Below, piece by piece: positions 16,782-26,043 of a DNA stretch of 33,351 nt. The position numbers were made by a program, and so were the translations under genes. Origin of the DNA: Hirschia sp. (GTDB taxonomy: Bacteria > Pseudomonadota > Alphaproteobacteria > Caulobacterales > Hyphomonadaceae); the NCBI GenBank assembly GCA_002709235.1, contig PAQI01000030.1, forward strand, positions 12,586-45,936. The letters are read 5' to 3'. The notes beneath the pieces were generated by a model that was not told the origin of the DNA, ran no database searches, and saw only the letters and a program-made list of their open reading frames with translations. The stretch's first letter is position 1, and each line of letters starts with the position of its first letter.

Positions 16782-18484
16782 TCGACCTGATAATTCGCAA
16801 TGGCCTGATTGTCGATGGAAATGGTGGCGAGCCATATCTGGCGGATCTTGCAATGGCTGATGGGCGAATTTGCGATATCGGCAATGTACCAGAAACCGGT
16901 ACCGATGAGATTGATGCTTCAGGATGCATCGTGACTCCCGGTTTTGTCGATATCCATACGCATTATGACGGGCAGGCGACTTGGTCTGACACTCTGGAGC
17001 CGTCTTCCTGGCATGGCGTCACTACCGCGGTGATCGGAAATTGCGGGGTCGGCTTCGCGCCCTGCAGATCCGAAGACCGTGAAGCGCTTATCAATGTGAT
17101 GGAGGGCGTCGAGGATATACCAGAAGCTGTCATGGCGAAGGGATTGCCTTGGAACTGGGAGAGCTTTCCCGAATTTCTCGATGCACTGGATGCTCGGCAT
17201 TGGGATATCGATATCGCAGCTTATGTGCCTCATTCACCTGTTCGGGTTTATGCAATGGGGCAAAGGGGGCTCGACCGGGAACCTGCTACAGCTGAAGATA
17301 TTTCAAGAATGACGCAGCTTGTGACCGAAGCGCTGGAAGCAGGTGCCATGGGCTTTGCAACCTCGCGAACCATGGTTCATCGGCGTGGTGATGGAGAGTT
17401 TATTCCAAGCTTCCATGCCGCATCAGATGAACTTGCCGCTATTGCTAGAGCAGTAGGGCGCATGGGACGGGGTGTCTTGCAGATGATACCCAATCTCGAT
17501 TCCGCTGATTACGATCTTGATATTACTTTGCTGCAGCGCATGGCAACTGAATCAGGTCGACCCGTTACATATTCGCTTGCTCAGTGGGGAAGTGACCGAA
17601 CAGGGTGGAAACGTACCATCGAAACCATGCGTGCTTTCAATGCTACAAACGATACGCATTTAAGAGCGCAGGTTTATCCGCGTCCGATGGGAATCGTGTT
17701 CGGATTGGATACAGGCTATAATCCGTTTTCCACATGTGCCAGCTATCAGCCACTAGTATCGTTGACCCTGGCCGAGCGTGTAGCCGCCATGCGAACGCCG
17801 GAGTTGCGTACCAGACTGCTTGCTGAAGACCAGGATGAGGCGCGGCTGGAAGGCATGGCAACTCTTCTGCGTTCATTTGAAGATGTCTATCCTCTTGGCG
17901 AGACACCCGACTATGAGCCTACGCCTGACCGAAGTGTTGCGGCGCTTGCTCGGTCGCGCGGACTATCTGCTCTGGAAATGGCTTATGAACTGTTGCTTGA
18001 GGATAATGGAAAGGCCTTGTTGTTCGCGCCATTTTCCAATTATTGCGACGGAAATCTCGATGCTTCACTTGAGATGATCACAGACGATGAGAGTCTGGTC
18101 GGTCTTGGCGATGGAGGCGCGCATTACGGTCTGATCTGCGATTCAAGCTATCCAACTACTTTGCTGACGCATTGGACGCGCGACCGCCAGGGTGAACGCA
18201 TCGCATTGCCGCTGGCGATCAAGACGCTCAGCGCGGACAATGCAGACTTTCTGGGATTGTTAAATCGAGGACGTCTCGAAATCGGCAAGAAAGCCGATAT
18301 CAACGTCATCAACCATGCCAGCCTTCGACTTCACCGACCTCATGCTGTGTACGACCTGCCTGGGGGAGGAAGGCGGCTCATGCAGGAAGCCGAAGGTTAT
18401 TGCGCAACGATTGTCAGTGGTGAGATTATCCGACGGCATGGCGTTTCCACTGGTCTTCGACCTGGCAGATTGGTGCGAGGCTGA
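16778..18484 (+). CDS. D-aminoacylase-like amidohydrolase
   Basis: 568-residue metal-dependent hydrolase of the amidohydrolase superfamily, N-acyl-D-amino-acid deacylase branch. HTHYDGQ (60-66) supplies the first metal ligands, GVTTAVIGNCGVGFAP (80-95) and ATSRTMVHRRGDG are family-typical, LGDGGAH near residue 445 holds the late Asp ligand, and the C-terminal KKADINVIN is the composite beta-sandwich. ATG 16778 overlaps the LuxC stop (ATGA) and has GGAGG upstream; a longer reading from 16727 would run into luxC. Such enzymes release a carboxylic acid or carbamoyl group from an amide, so it may free the acid that the LuxE/LuxC pair reduces; this is inference from operon position. Convergent with the aldo/keto reductase, 12 bases apart. 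Confidence 0.88.
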   Translation: MIDLIIRNGLIVDGNGGEPYLADLAMADGRICDIGNVPETGTDEIDASGCIVTPGFVDIHTHYDGQATWSDTLEPSSWHGVTTAVIGNCGVGFAPCRSEDREALINVMEGVEDIPEAVMAKGLPWNWESFPEFLDALDARHWDIDIAAYVPHSPVRVYAMGQRGLDREPATAEDISRMTQLVTEALEAGAMGFATSRTMVHRRGDGEFIPSFHAASDELAAIARAVGRMGRGVLQMIPNLDSADYDLDITLLQRMATESGRPVTYSLAQWGSDRTGWKRTIETMRAFNATNDTHLRAQVYPRPMGIVFGLDTGYNPFSTCASYQPLVSLTLAERVAAMRTPELRTRLLAEDQDEARLEGMATLLRSFEDVYPLGETPDYEPTPDRSVAALARSRGLSALEMAYELLLEDNGKALLFAPFSNYCDGNLDASLEMITDDESLVGLGDGGAHYGLICDSSYPTTLLTHWTRDRQGERIALPLAIKTLSADNADFLGLLNRGRLEIGKKADINVINHASLRLHRPHAVYDLPGGGRRLMQEAEGYCATIVSGEIIRRHGVSTGLRPGRLVRG

Positions 18485-18500
18485 TCTTCGACATGATCAG
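18481..18500. terminator. Short hairpin spanning two convergent stop codons
   Basis: A 6-bp stem CTGATC/GATCAG around 8 bases covers the stop codons of both the amidohydrolase and the aldo/keto reductase. It is short and has no U-run, so termination here is uncertain. Confidence 0.3.
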
Positions 18501-19552
18501 CTTCGGGCGCGCAGCTGCGTGTGCCCCGTCAATCCCGCCTGGATGAAGTCAAATTGCAAGAAGTCGTGAGGAAAGCCGAGATCAATGCGCGTTGCAGCAT
18601 CAAGCGCGGAGAGATGGTCTGCCGACAACTCTACGCCAAGTGCACCGATATTGTCTTCCAGCTGACGCAAGGTGCGGGCACCGATCAGAGGCGCTGTGAC
18701 AGCAGGGTTGGCCAGAGTCCATGCAATGGCAACCTGGGCTGAACTGGCTCCTGTTTCATCGGCAATGGCTTTTACGGCGTCAGCGACTGCAATCGTTGCG
18801 GGATTGACCCGTCCCACCGCGCTGATCATTTCTCCACGCCCACCTTCGGGGTCAGTTGGTGCTTGCGCGTCTGTGGCATATTTGCCTGACAGAAGGCCGC
18901 TGGCCAATGGAGACCACGGCATGACACCCAATCCCATTGTCTTGGCTGCGGGTATCAGATCACGCTCAGTCGCTCGTTGAAGCAGGCTGTATTCGACCTG
19001 TAGTGCTGCAAACTGCGTCCAACCTCGCAGTTCCGCGATTGTTTGAAGACGGGAGACCTGCCAGGCGGGGATGTCAGAAAGACCAATGTAGAGCACTTTG
19101 CCTTGACGTACCAGGTCGTCAAAGGCTCTCAGGATTTCATCTGCTGGAGTTGTGTTGTCCCAGGCGTGAAGAAAGAACAGGTCGATATAGTCTGTTTTCA
19201 GACGGCGTAGGCTCTCTTCGACCGTCCGGATCATGTTCTTTCTGCCATTTCCGGCGGCATTTGGGTCACCATTGGCACCGCCCAAGGCATATTTGGTCGA
19301 CAGGACCAGACTGTCTCGCTTCGCAGCAGCGAATTTTCCGGTCAGTTCTTCGGACCGCCCCTGCGCATAATAGCCGGCTGTATCGATGAAATTTCCACCG
19401 CCTTCGACATAGGCGTCAAAGATACGCCTGGATTCGGCTTCCTCCGCGCCCCAGCTCTCACCGAATGTCATGGTGCCGAGGCAGAGAGGTGAAACCCGAA
19501 GCCCTGAACGGCCGAGCAGGCGATAATAGTCTAGGGAGAGTGTCGTATTCAT
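18497..19552 (-). CDS. Aldo/keto reductase
   Basis: 351-residue NADPH-dependent (beta/alpha)8-barrel oxidoreductase reducing aldehydes or ketones to alcohols. The catalytic tetrad is visible: D57 and Y62 (FIDTAGYYAQGRSEE), K87 (STKYALGG) and H129 (FFLHAWDN). GKVLYIGLSD and the C-terminal cofactor segment APLIGARTLRQLEDNI fit the family. It starts 19 bases after the LuxC copy 2 stop on the same strand, so it probably belongs to the LuxE2-LuxC2 operon, where it could reduce the aldehyde made by LuxC to the alcohol. The ribosome site is weak. Confidence 0.92.
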   Translation of the reverse strand: MNTTLSLDYYRLLGRSGLRVSPLCLGTMTFGESWGAEEAESRRIFDAYVEGGGNFIDTAGYYAQGRSEELTGKFAAAKRDSLVLSTKYALGGANGDPNAAGNGRKNMIRTVEESLRRLKTDYIDLFFLHAWDNTTPADEILRAFDDLVRQGKVLYIGLSDIPAWQVSRLQTIAELRGWTQFAALQVEYSLLQRATERDLIPAAKTMGLGVMPWSPLASGLLSGKYATDAQAPTDPEGGRGEMISAVGRVNPATIAVADAVKAIADETGASSAQVAIAWTLANPAVTAPLIGARTLRQLEDNIGALGVELSADHLSALDAATRIDLGFPHDFLQFDFIQAGLTGHTQLRARS

Positions 19553-19571
19553 GTTCAGTCCCGATTTCTTG

Positions 19572-20972
19572 TTATTCAGTCACGACCCAATGCATCATGC
19601 GATGCAGTGGCCATCCACCATCGTGAGGTGTTCCGCCAAACCTGCCGGCATTGATGTTGCCCAGGCCTACAATGCGTTGCGCACCTGCTGCCGATAGCTG
19701 ATCGCGGACTTCAGGAATGCGCGAAGGTGGATAGACGCCGACAGATTGCGTTGCGACGGTAACATGCTTTACCGCGCCCTTCAGCGAGGGTGTTTGAACC
19801 ACATTCACAAGCTTTCCGCTTGGGTTGAAGGACACAGGTTCACTCGAACGAATAACCATGCCATGCCCATCAGGTCGACCGAACACTCGGTAGACGGGTT
19901 CCAGCATGCCAAGCATGTCGACCTCCTCGAGTACGGGCGGTGGAGGTGTCGGGCCGTCTGGCCCGGCTCCATATCGACTGTCCTGACCCATGGCCTTTAC
20001 CAGTTCTTCGCAATAGGCATCGATCTGCTCAGTCTCTCCTTCAACAAACTGAAACCGCGCGCAGCTGCAAGCATCCTGGTTGAATGCACCAATGTCAGCA
20101 GCGCTGCGTGCAGCTATCTCTTCAAGATCCTGTTGGCCATTGAAGGCTTCCTGACCCAGAAGGGAGATCGAGATCTTGGGATCGAAGGTAATGATCTCGA
20201 AGCCTGGAGCTGCGTACTTCATGGCATTTCGGACAGCTGCGTCACCGCCCCAGGCCACCAGCTTGTCGTAATATTGTGAACGGAAGACATTGCCCTCAAT
20301 AACCGGGTCTCCACCACGCCAATATGCTGCCGAGAATGATCGTGTCACGGGGTGATTGGGGCCGACATCCGCCATTGTACGAAGTAGTGCAGTTGCGGTG
20401 AACATGTCATTGGAGGGCATCTTGAGCAGATGAACCCCTTTGCTTATGGCACCGCGAATGATGGTGATTGGCGGTACGATTGGCGCATTCCCCGCAAGGA
20501 TATGTACTATGCGTGGTGGGCAGGCGCGAATTGAAAGGCGGGCTCCACGCACTTCTTTTGTCTGCCACCCATCAAGAAAACCAAGTGCCCCGAAGGATCC
20601 TTCAGCCTCGGCGACAATCGCGTCGCGCTCGAAGAAGCGTGCAATGTCGCGGTAGCAGTTCTCGAGGATGCGTGCCCCGAGATTGTTACAACGCAAATTG
20701 TTTATTGCAGCTTGTTGGAGATGCACGTTGCGATCAAAATCCAATGCCTTTCCAACTTCCACCAGAAAGTCGACGATCTCGCCGATCGGAGTATTGAAGG
20801 CAGGGCCAGGTTCCTGGCGTGACCAGATCAGGGAATCCAGATCAATGGTGGGTGTCATGACGATGTCACCACTTGCTCGGGATTTGTGCTCGACCTCTGC
20901 CTTGAGAATTGTTTCGCCTTTGATGACGTGCGGAACGAGAATGCGTTCGCCTACTATGGCTTCATGCAACAT
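19572..20972 (-). CDS. LuxC-like acyl-CoA/acyl-protein reductase (copy 2)
   Basis: 466-residue LuxC-family reductase. The core has IVHILAGNAPIVPPIT (155-170) and LLKMPSND (182-189); DIGAFNQDACSC places the predicted catalytic cysteine at C302, with another Cys at 304. AYWRGGDPVIEG and GAQRIVGLGNINAG align with copy 1, but overall the two copies are clearly diverged paralogues. A proline-rich insert (PPPPVLEEVD) is absent from copy 1. The ATG at 20972 is chosen because GGAGGAAAG precedes it; a reading from 21008 would overlap the LuxE gene. Partner of the upstream LuxE copy 2 (16-base gap). Confidence 0.9.
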   Translation of the reverse strand: MLHEAIVGERILVPHVIKGETILKAEVEHKSRASGDIVMTPTIDLDSLIWSRQEPGPAFNTPIGEIVDFLVEVGKALDFDRNVHLQQAAINNLRCNNLGARILENCYRDIARFFERDAIVAEAEGSFGALGFLDGWQTKEVRGARLSIRACPPRIVHILAGNAPIVPPITIIRGAISKGVHLLKMPSNDMFTATALLRTMADVGPNHPVTRSFSAAYWRGGDPVIEGNVFRSQYYDKLVAWGGDAAVRNAMKYAAPGFEIITFDPKISISLLGQEAFNGQQDLEEIAARSAADIGAFNQDACSCARFQFVEGETEQIDAYCEELVKAMGQDSRYGAGPDGPTPPPPVLEEVDMLGMLEPVYRVFGRPDGHGMVIRSSEPVSFNPSGKLVNVVQTPSLKGAVKHVTVATQSVGVYPPSRIPEVRDQLSAAGAQRIVGLGNINAGRFGGTPHDGGWPLHRMMHWVVTE

Positions 20973-20988
20973 GGGACTTTCCTCCGCT

Positions 20989-22347
20989 TCAAGCTGTAAT
21001 GGATCCACGAATATAGGAGTCGATCGAACCGGCGCAGGTCAGCTTGTCTTCGCCTTCCTCAAGGTCCTGATAGCGGTTTATCGAGCGCACGATGGGTGTC
21101 TTGACACCATCCAGTTCCGAACCGAATTCGACAACAACCTTGTCGCCGGAAATCACGCCACCCCAGCGACCATCAGCAAGAATGTCAAAGAATGCCATTC
21201 TTCCTTCGACTGTACCCTTGCCATCAGCCGGATTGAGGAGTTTTTCGCCCGATTTGTCCAGGATCAGCGGGACAAGCCAGGGCGGCGTAGCGTAGACATC
21301 ATGGGGCTGGATGAGAGCGCAAAAGCCGCTCATTTCCACCATTGCATAGCTGTTTGACAGACGATCCTTTGTGACTCCGAAAAAGCGGGTGATCTGCTCC
21401 TTGTAGTCTTCTGGAACCTTTGCGCCCTTGGTGCCGCCACCCGTGGAGACAATCATCTCGGGATGGAAATCGCCATCCTCTATTCCGCGCGCTCGCAAGG
21501 CTTCGACCAGTTGCCACAGAACGCCCCACATGGCACCGACATAAAGCGGGCGCTGATGACGTTCGGCGATCTTGTCGATCCATGCTTCAAGCTCAATGGC
21601 CCGTTTGGCCTGTTTGGCCGCAATCTTGTCCTCGAAAGCGGCAATTTCGGCTGGCCCGACCCTGCCTGCGGCAAGGAGCCGACGCAGCTGCGCGGGGCGC
21701 ATGGAATCCATTGCCAATATGGGGTCATTGCTCAATCTGTGAAATTCGCCGGGCGCTGCCCACCGACTGAAATGGGCAGTGCTTACCTCCGTCATCTTGT
21801 GCGTACCCTTGTCGGGCATCATTGTGAAAACCGATCGACCGTGATCTGGTTTGAATCCCGGTGTCGACAAGTCAAACGCAGCCAGACAGGCAGGAACACA
21901 ATAGTCTCGATCCTGCTGTGTCTGGTTGAGAAATGATGATTTTCCGGACGTGCCGCTTGAGGCATAGATGTAATGGCCAGCTGCGTGACAGGCATCAATC
22001 CAGTCATCAACATCTTCAACTCCTGACACATCGATACCAGAGGTGTCGTAGGTTGAAAGCGAACCGAGCCACAAGTTCATGAGTTGCCATTGGCCATTGT
22101 CAATGAACACTTCCGGATAACTCTTGTAATTGGTGTGGGCGAACAATAGCGGCACAAGATCGTCGAGAGATTCTATCTGCTCGGTACCCGTTTCTTTAGC
22201 GCGCTTGTCGAGCACCTTGATCTGCTGGCGACGCTCAGCAAAGCGCTCTCGAACCGCTTCCATCTGAAGTTCTGCAAGATTGTCTGGTGCACTACGGAAG
22301 GGGTCGGGAACCTTGGCATAGGCGATCAGTTCATCAACGGCATTCAT
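20989..22347 (-). CDS. LuxE-like acyl-protein synthetase / PaaK-type adenylating enzyme (copy 2)
   Basis: 452-residue adenylating enzyme homologous to the protein at 13895-15313. It shares the LLF-HT-YKSYP segment (67-78), a phosphate loop SSGTSGKSSF (130-139), VSTGGGTKGAKVP, the YAMVEMSGFC region in the adenylate-motif position, and a GDKVVVEF segment near the end, but lacks the C-terminal CECGRTGPH cysteines of copy 1. The ATG at 22347 is used because GAGGAAG sits just upstream; the ATG at 22362 would place that site inside the gene. First gene of a LuxE2-LuxC2-aldo/keto reductase operon whose promoter must lie between 22348 and 22570. Substrate unknown. Confidence 0.84.
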   Translation of the reverse strand: MNAVDELIAYAKVPDPFRSAPDNLAELQMEAVRERFAERRQQIKVLDKRAKETGTEQIESLDDLVPLLFAHTNYKSYPEVFIDNGQWQLMNLWLGSLSTYDTSGIDVSGVEDVDDWIDACHAAGHYIYASSGTSGKSSFLNQTQQDRDYCVPACLAAFDLSTPGFKPDHGRSVFTMMPDKGTHKMTEVSTAHFSRWAAPGEFHRLSNDPILAMDSMRPAQLRRLLAAGRVGPAEIAAFEDKIAAKQAKRAIELEAWIDKIAERHQRPLYVGAMWGVLWQLVEALRARGIEDGDFHPEMIVSTGGGTKGAKVPEDYKEQITRFFGVTKDRLSNSYAMVEMSGFCALIQPHDVYATPPWLVPLILDKSGEKLLNPADGKGTVEGRMAFFDILADGRWGGVISGDKVVVEFGSELDGVKTPIVRSINRYQDLEEGEDKLTCAGSIDSYIRGSITA

Positions 22348-22570
22348 ATTCTTCCTCACCATTCGTTTTCAGTGGGGGTATGGTAGCTGATCTCCTGCGA
22401 ACGCGATGTCCAATCACTTTGGCGGAAACGACATAGCGTCGCCGTTCGGTCGGAATTGGGCAGGGGGAGCACTGGATCTAGCGGTCAGGAGCGAGGATCG
22501 CAATTGCGTTCACATCAAAGCGATGCGCGCATGAATGGTTTGGTCAGCTTAATCCGTCTTTCGGTCAAAA

Positions 22571-23467
22571 TCAGTGAGTGTACTGAAAGTGATGAAGTCG
22601 GTATTCCCGCGGTGACATCCCGGTCGTCCTGCGGAATGCCGACGCGAATGCAGCCGCATTTTTGAACCCGCAATTGTGGGCAACTATCTTGATGGGCAGA
22701 TCCTTGTTGCGCAGCTCGGATTCGGCATGGCGCATACGTTCATTGGCGATGTATTCGCTCAGGGTCATGCCAAGTGTCGCCTTGAAAGCACGTGCCAGAT
22801 GGCGTGGGCTCATCCCGCATTCTGATGCCAGATCATTGATAGACAATGTATTGCCCAGACCATGCCTGACACGATCCTTGATCCGGTTCAGGCGCCATTC
22901 TGCGATCTTGCCACTTGTGGTCATTCCCTGACGGGGAGCATTTTGCGCCATTCGACCGATTTCAACGATCAGCATCATGACCCAGGATTCGACCAGAATG
23001 TCGCTTCCTAGACCCGGTTCACGAACTTCTCGTGCAATGCGGGCCATCATCTGCCTGGCGTCGGGAACCTGAACGTCGAAACAGGGCTCTACACCTCTCA
23101 AAACGCGGTCGTCTTCGAAAAAGGCGTCTACTTTGTCATGGTCGATGGTCAGGCACAAAAGCCTTTGATGGCAGGGCTTGCATTCGGCATTCATCAGGAA
23201 GCCACGCGGGATGAATGCGATATCGCCTGGTGGTGGTGTAAAGGAGCGATCGGAAAACATCAGTCGGGAGCCTTCGACACGTGAGTCGAACGAGTAATCC
23301 AGGTAGTAGTAATCTGCCTGAAATTGGGATCGAAAGCTTCCGCGCCAACCGAAACTGCGAATGTCAGCGGTGATGCCGCCAACAGCCAGTTGGTTCTCTA
23401 TGTTGAAATATGAAACTGTCAGGGGGCGGCATCGAGCTTCTGACGGATCAGTCACCACGCATGACAT
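22571..23467 (-). CDS. AraC-family transcriptional regulator
   Basis: 298-residue regulator with a cupin-like N-terminal sensing part (TPPPGDIAFIPRGFLMNAE about 77-95) and a C-terminal AraC double helix-turn-helix: RIKDRVRHGLGNTLSINDLASECGMSPRHLARAFKATLGMTL and then IKIVAHNCGFKNAAAFASAFRRTTGMSPREYR. A strong AGGAGGA site precedes the ATG. It lies upstream of, and in the same direction as, the LuxE2-LuxC2-reductase operon and downstream of a TonB-dependent receptor; activation of one or both is plausible. Confidence 0.92.
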   Translation of the reverse strand: MSCVVTDPSEARCRPLTVSYFNIENQLAVGGITADIRSFGWRGSFRSQFQADYYYLDYSFDSRVEGSRLMFSDRSFTPPPGDIAFIPRGFLMNAECKPCHQRLLCLTIDHDKVDAFFEDDRVLRGVEPCFDVQVPDARQMMARIAREVREPGLGSDILVESWVMMLIVEIGRMAQNAPRQGMTTSGKIAEWRLNRIKDRVRHGLGNTLSINDLASECGMSPRHLARAFKATLGMTLSEYIANERMRHAESELRNKDLPIKIVAHNCGFKNAAAFASAFRRTTGMSPREYRLHHFQYTH

Positions 23468-23533
23468 TCGAGTATTCCTCCTTTTTGTTCAACTTTATGT
23501 TTATAAGGCTATTCGCACAAGATCTGGCGATGG

Positions 23534-23568
23534 CACGCTCCTGCGGATGGAACTCTCGCAGGAGCGTG
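23534..23568. terminator. Hairpin terminator after the TonB-dependent receptor
   Basis: Perfect 12-bp GC-rich stem (23534-23545 with 23557-23568) around an 11-base loop, between the receptor's stop and the AraC gene start on the same strand. There is no clear U-run. It separates receptor and regulator transcripts. Confidence 0.65.
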
Positions 23569-23637
23569 TTCATTCGGTGCCCAGCTATCTGTTACAGGTA
23601 GCCTGACGTTTCCAGCGCCAACATGGCATGTGTTTCC

Positions 23638-26043
23638 TCAGAAATCATAGGAAAGGGAAACACCCCAATGCCGGGCTTCGCCTGCAAACTCTGTTGCAAT
23701 GCCCAGCTGTCTGTAAACGTCTGGAAATCGGCGTGTCAGATATTTCTCATTGCCGATATTGCGGATAAAGGCCGCCACTTCAAAATTGCGGTCTTGAGGT
23801 CTGAAGGCAACGCGGGCGTTAAAGAGATTGTATGAATCAACAAGTCCCAGAGCGTTTTCTTCTGCATATTGCATTTTGACAGCGTCGGGTTGTTCGTCAG
23901 CTGGCTTGACCGCTGAGTAATGCTGCTCATCCACATAAGACCAGGATCCAAGCACTGACAATTCACCGCCAGCCAGTTCAAAGACCTGCTTTGCACTCAG
24001 ATTGAACTGCGACTTTGGAAACTGGATAAGAGGTGTGTCGCTTAGGTCGACAACACAACCGTCGACAACATTGTCAGAATTCGTGCAACCACTTCCGGCG
24101 ATGACCTGGATCTCCTGGAAGGATCCGGATTTGTACTCACCATCCATGACGCTCAGGTTTCCGGTCACTTCCATGCCTTCCCAGGGAAGGAAGACGAGTT
24201 CGGTTTCCAGACCCCAGATCCGCACATCCCCATTGTTCTGAATATACTGGGTCACACCGATGCCAGGAACGAAATCGTTCACAATGGCCTGGTTTTGCGA
24301 TTTCCAGGTGTGGAACAGGGCAGCGTTGAATCGAAGACGCTGCTGGAGTGTGTCTGCCTTGAACCCAAATTCCACATCCTTGACCTTTTCCGGAGCGAAT
24401 GCAGGGAGGCCTCCAGCGCGAAGGTTCCATCCTCCCGCCTTGCTCGCGGAACTGGTCTTTGCATACACAAACAGGGAGGGTGTTGCCTGCCAGTCCAGAC
24501 CAAGCGCCCATGCCGGATAGTCAAAGGTCGCCAGTTGGGTCTTGGTGCAGTCCGTGGCCGTGGGCGGAGTATCCGCATCCACTGTGCAGTTGATGCCGTA
24601 AGGCGTGCGCGCCACAGGTGCATCATAGGGCAGGCCGAGCACCTGTGCATTGTGCAGGAAACTGTCTCGCTCATCCCATGTGTGACGATATCCACCCATA
24701 AGGCGCAAATCATCCGTAATGCTGTAGTAGCCTTGCGCATAGACACCGAATGTCTTGTTGACGACGTCAGCATTACTGTCGCGTAGCAGACCTCCGAATA
24801 TTTGCGAGCGGCTGTATTCATATCCAGCTTCACGTCCGTAGTAACCGCCAGATATGACGCTCAACCTGTCGGTCAGATTACCGGATACCTGGAATTCCTG
24901 AGAAAAGTATTCCGAATTGGAACCAGCAAACGTTGCCAACAGAGGAACAGGCGAACTGTCCGTGTCGGTCAGGCCTTCATTTTCGCTGTGCCGCCAGGAA
25001 GTTGTTGATTGAAACGCCCAGTCCCCCAGCTCGATATCCAGTTTTGCCGAGGTGCCATAGACTTCCAGATTGTTATAGGGAGCGACACCATACATGGCTT
25101 GAATATCTGCGGGTAGGTCTTCAGTCCCGGTCGCCTGAGTGGTTCCAAGGGCGTAGGTGTCCCACCAGTTGTCCTTCGTGTGCAGTGACGCCAGCAGGCC
25201 AGGTTGAAATGGAGCGGGGACCAGGGCGGTGTTCACGGCGGCCAGTTGAATGCCCGAACCCTCGTCCTCCATCTTGTTATAGTCTCCAGACAGGACCAAG
25301 CTCCAGCTATCACCTTCATATTTAAGCTTGCTGCGAATGAAATTGGTGTTGACGTCCAGAACATCCCGCCCCGTGACCTGGCTGTTTCCGAAGCCATCCC
25401 GTTTGCGAAAGCTGTAGTTGGTTCGCCAGGCCAGTCGTTCTGTCAAAGGGACATTGATCGTGGCTGATGCGGCCTTGTAATTGTCGCTACCGAGTTCTCC
25501 TTTTACCTGGCCGCTGAATTCTCCGAGTACAGGATCATTGCTGATGATGTTGATCGCACCACCAGTGGTGTTACGCCCGAACAATGTCCCTTGTGGCCCT
25601 CTGAGGACTTCGATCCTCTGGATGTCCTGCAGGTCTGTAAGACCGACGGAAGGGCGTGCTACATACACGCCGTCAATATAGGTTCCCACGGCAGGGTCAT
25701 TGGCGAGGATCGGTTGCAGATTGCCTTGTCCGCGTATCGATACAAAGGCAAAACCCGACGTGCTTGCACCCCCTTGGGCAATGACTAGTCCGGGGGCTGT
25801 TCTTTGAAGATCGGAAACATCTGCAACCTGCGCATCCAGAATGGCGTCAGCAGATAGAGCTGTAACTGCCACAGGAGTTGTTTGAAGGTTTTCCTCCGAT
25901 TTTCGTGCGGTAACGACCACCATGTCCAGTGTTCTGGTCGTTCTACTTTCTGCTTCACTGTCTTGTGCCTGCGCCAGATGTGGCATGGCGAACATTGTGC
26001 CCGTAATTGCCGTGCACAACATCAATCTGGAAAATCCAGTCAT
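23638..26043 (-). CDS. TonB-dependent outer-membrane receptor (no STN domain)
   Basis: 801-residue outer-membrane transporter. Signal peptide 1-26 ends AQA; TonB box LDMVVVTARK (39-48); plug domain about 50-165 with SIRGQG, GTYIDGVYVARP and IEVLRGPQGTLFGRNTTGGAINI; then a 22-strand barrel ending in the typical terminal aromatic residue (VSLSYDF). GGAGGAAA precedes the ATG. It has no N-terminal signalling domain, so it is not the partner of the FecI/FecR pair. Placed beside the AraC regulator and the lux-like modules, it probably brings a bulky or hydrophobic substrate across the outer membrane; the ligand is unknown. Confidence 0.93.
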   Translation of the reverse strand: MTGFSRLMLCTAITGTMFAMPHLAQAQDSEAESRTTRTLDMVVVTARKSEENLQTTPVAVTALSADAILDAQVADVSDLQRTAPGLVIAQGGASTSGFAFVSIRGQGNLQPILANDPAVGTYIDGVYVARPSVGLTDLQDIQRIEVLRGPQGTLFGRNTTGGAINIISNDPVLGEFSGQVKGELGSDNYKAASATINVPLTERLAWRTNYSFRKRDGFGNSQVTGRDVLDVNTNFIRSKLKYEGDSWSLVLSGDYNKMEDEGSGIQLAAVNTALVPAPFQPGLLASLHTKDNWWDTYALGTTQATGTEDLPADIQAMYGVAPYNNLEVYGTSAKLDIELGDWAFQSTTSWRHSENEGLTDTDSSPVPLLATFAGSNSEYFSQEFQVSGNLTDRLSVISGGYYGREAGYEYSRSQIFGGLLRDSNADVVNKTFGVYAQGYYSITDDLRLMGGYRHTWDERDSFLHNAQVLGLPYDAPVARTPYGINCTVDADTPPTATDCTKTQLATFDYPAWALGLDWQATPSLFVYAKTSSASKAGGWNLRAGGLPAFAPEKVKDVEFGFKADTLQQRLRFNAALFHTWKSQNQAIVNDFVPGIGVTQYIQNNGDVRIWGLETELVFLPWEGMEVTGNLSVMDGEYKSGSFQEIQVIAGSGCTNSDNVVDGCVVDLSDTPLIQFPKSQFNLSAKQVFELAGGELSVLGSWSYVDEQHYSAVKPADEQPDAVKMQYAEENALGLVDSYNLFNARVAFRPQDRNFEVAAFIRNIGNEKYLTRRFPDVYRQLGIATEFAGEARHWGVSLSYDF

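Noticed and set aside
1-22362. A bioluminescence (lux) operon: LuxC/LuxE, luciferase-like genes, flavin reductase and rib gene in one window
   Set aside because: The luciferase-like proteins are single-subunit, far apart from the LuxE-LuxC genes, and one matches diketocamphane monooxygenase; there is no LuxA/LuxB pair or LuxD. The similarity is of parts, not of the pathway.
24279-24833. 184-residue and neighbouring frames inside the first TonB-dependent receptor
   Set aside because: Same-strand or opposite-strand shadows of a well-supported receptor; composition is not protein-like.
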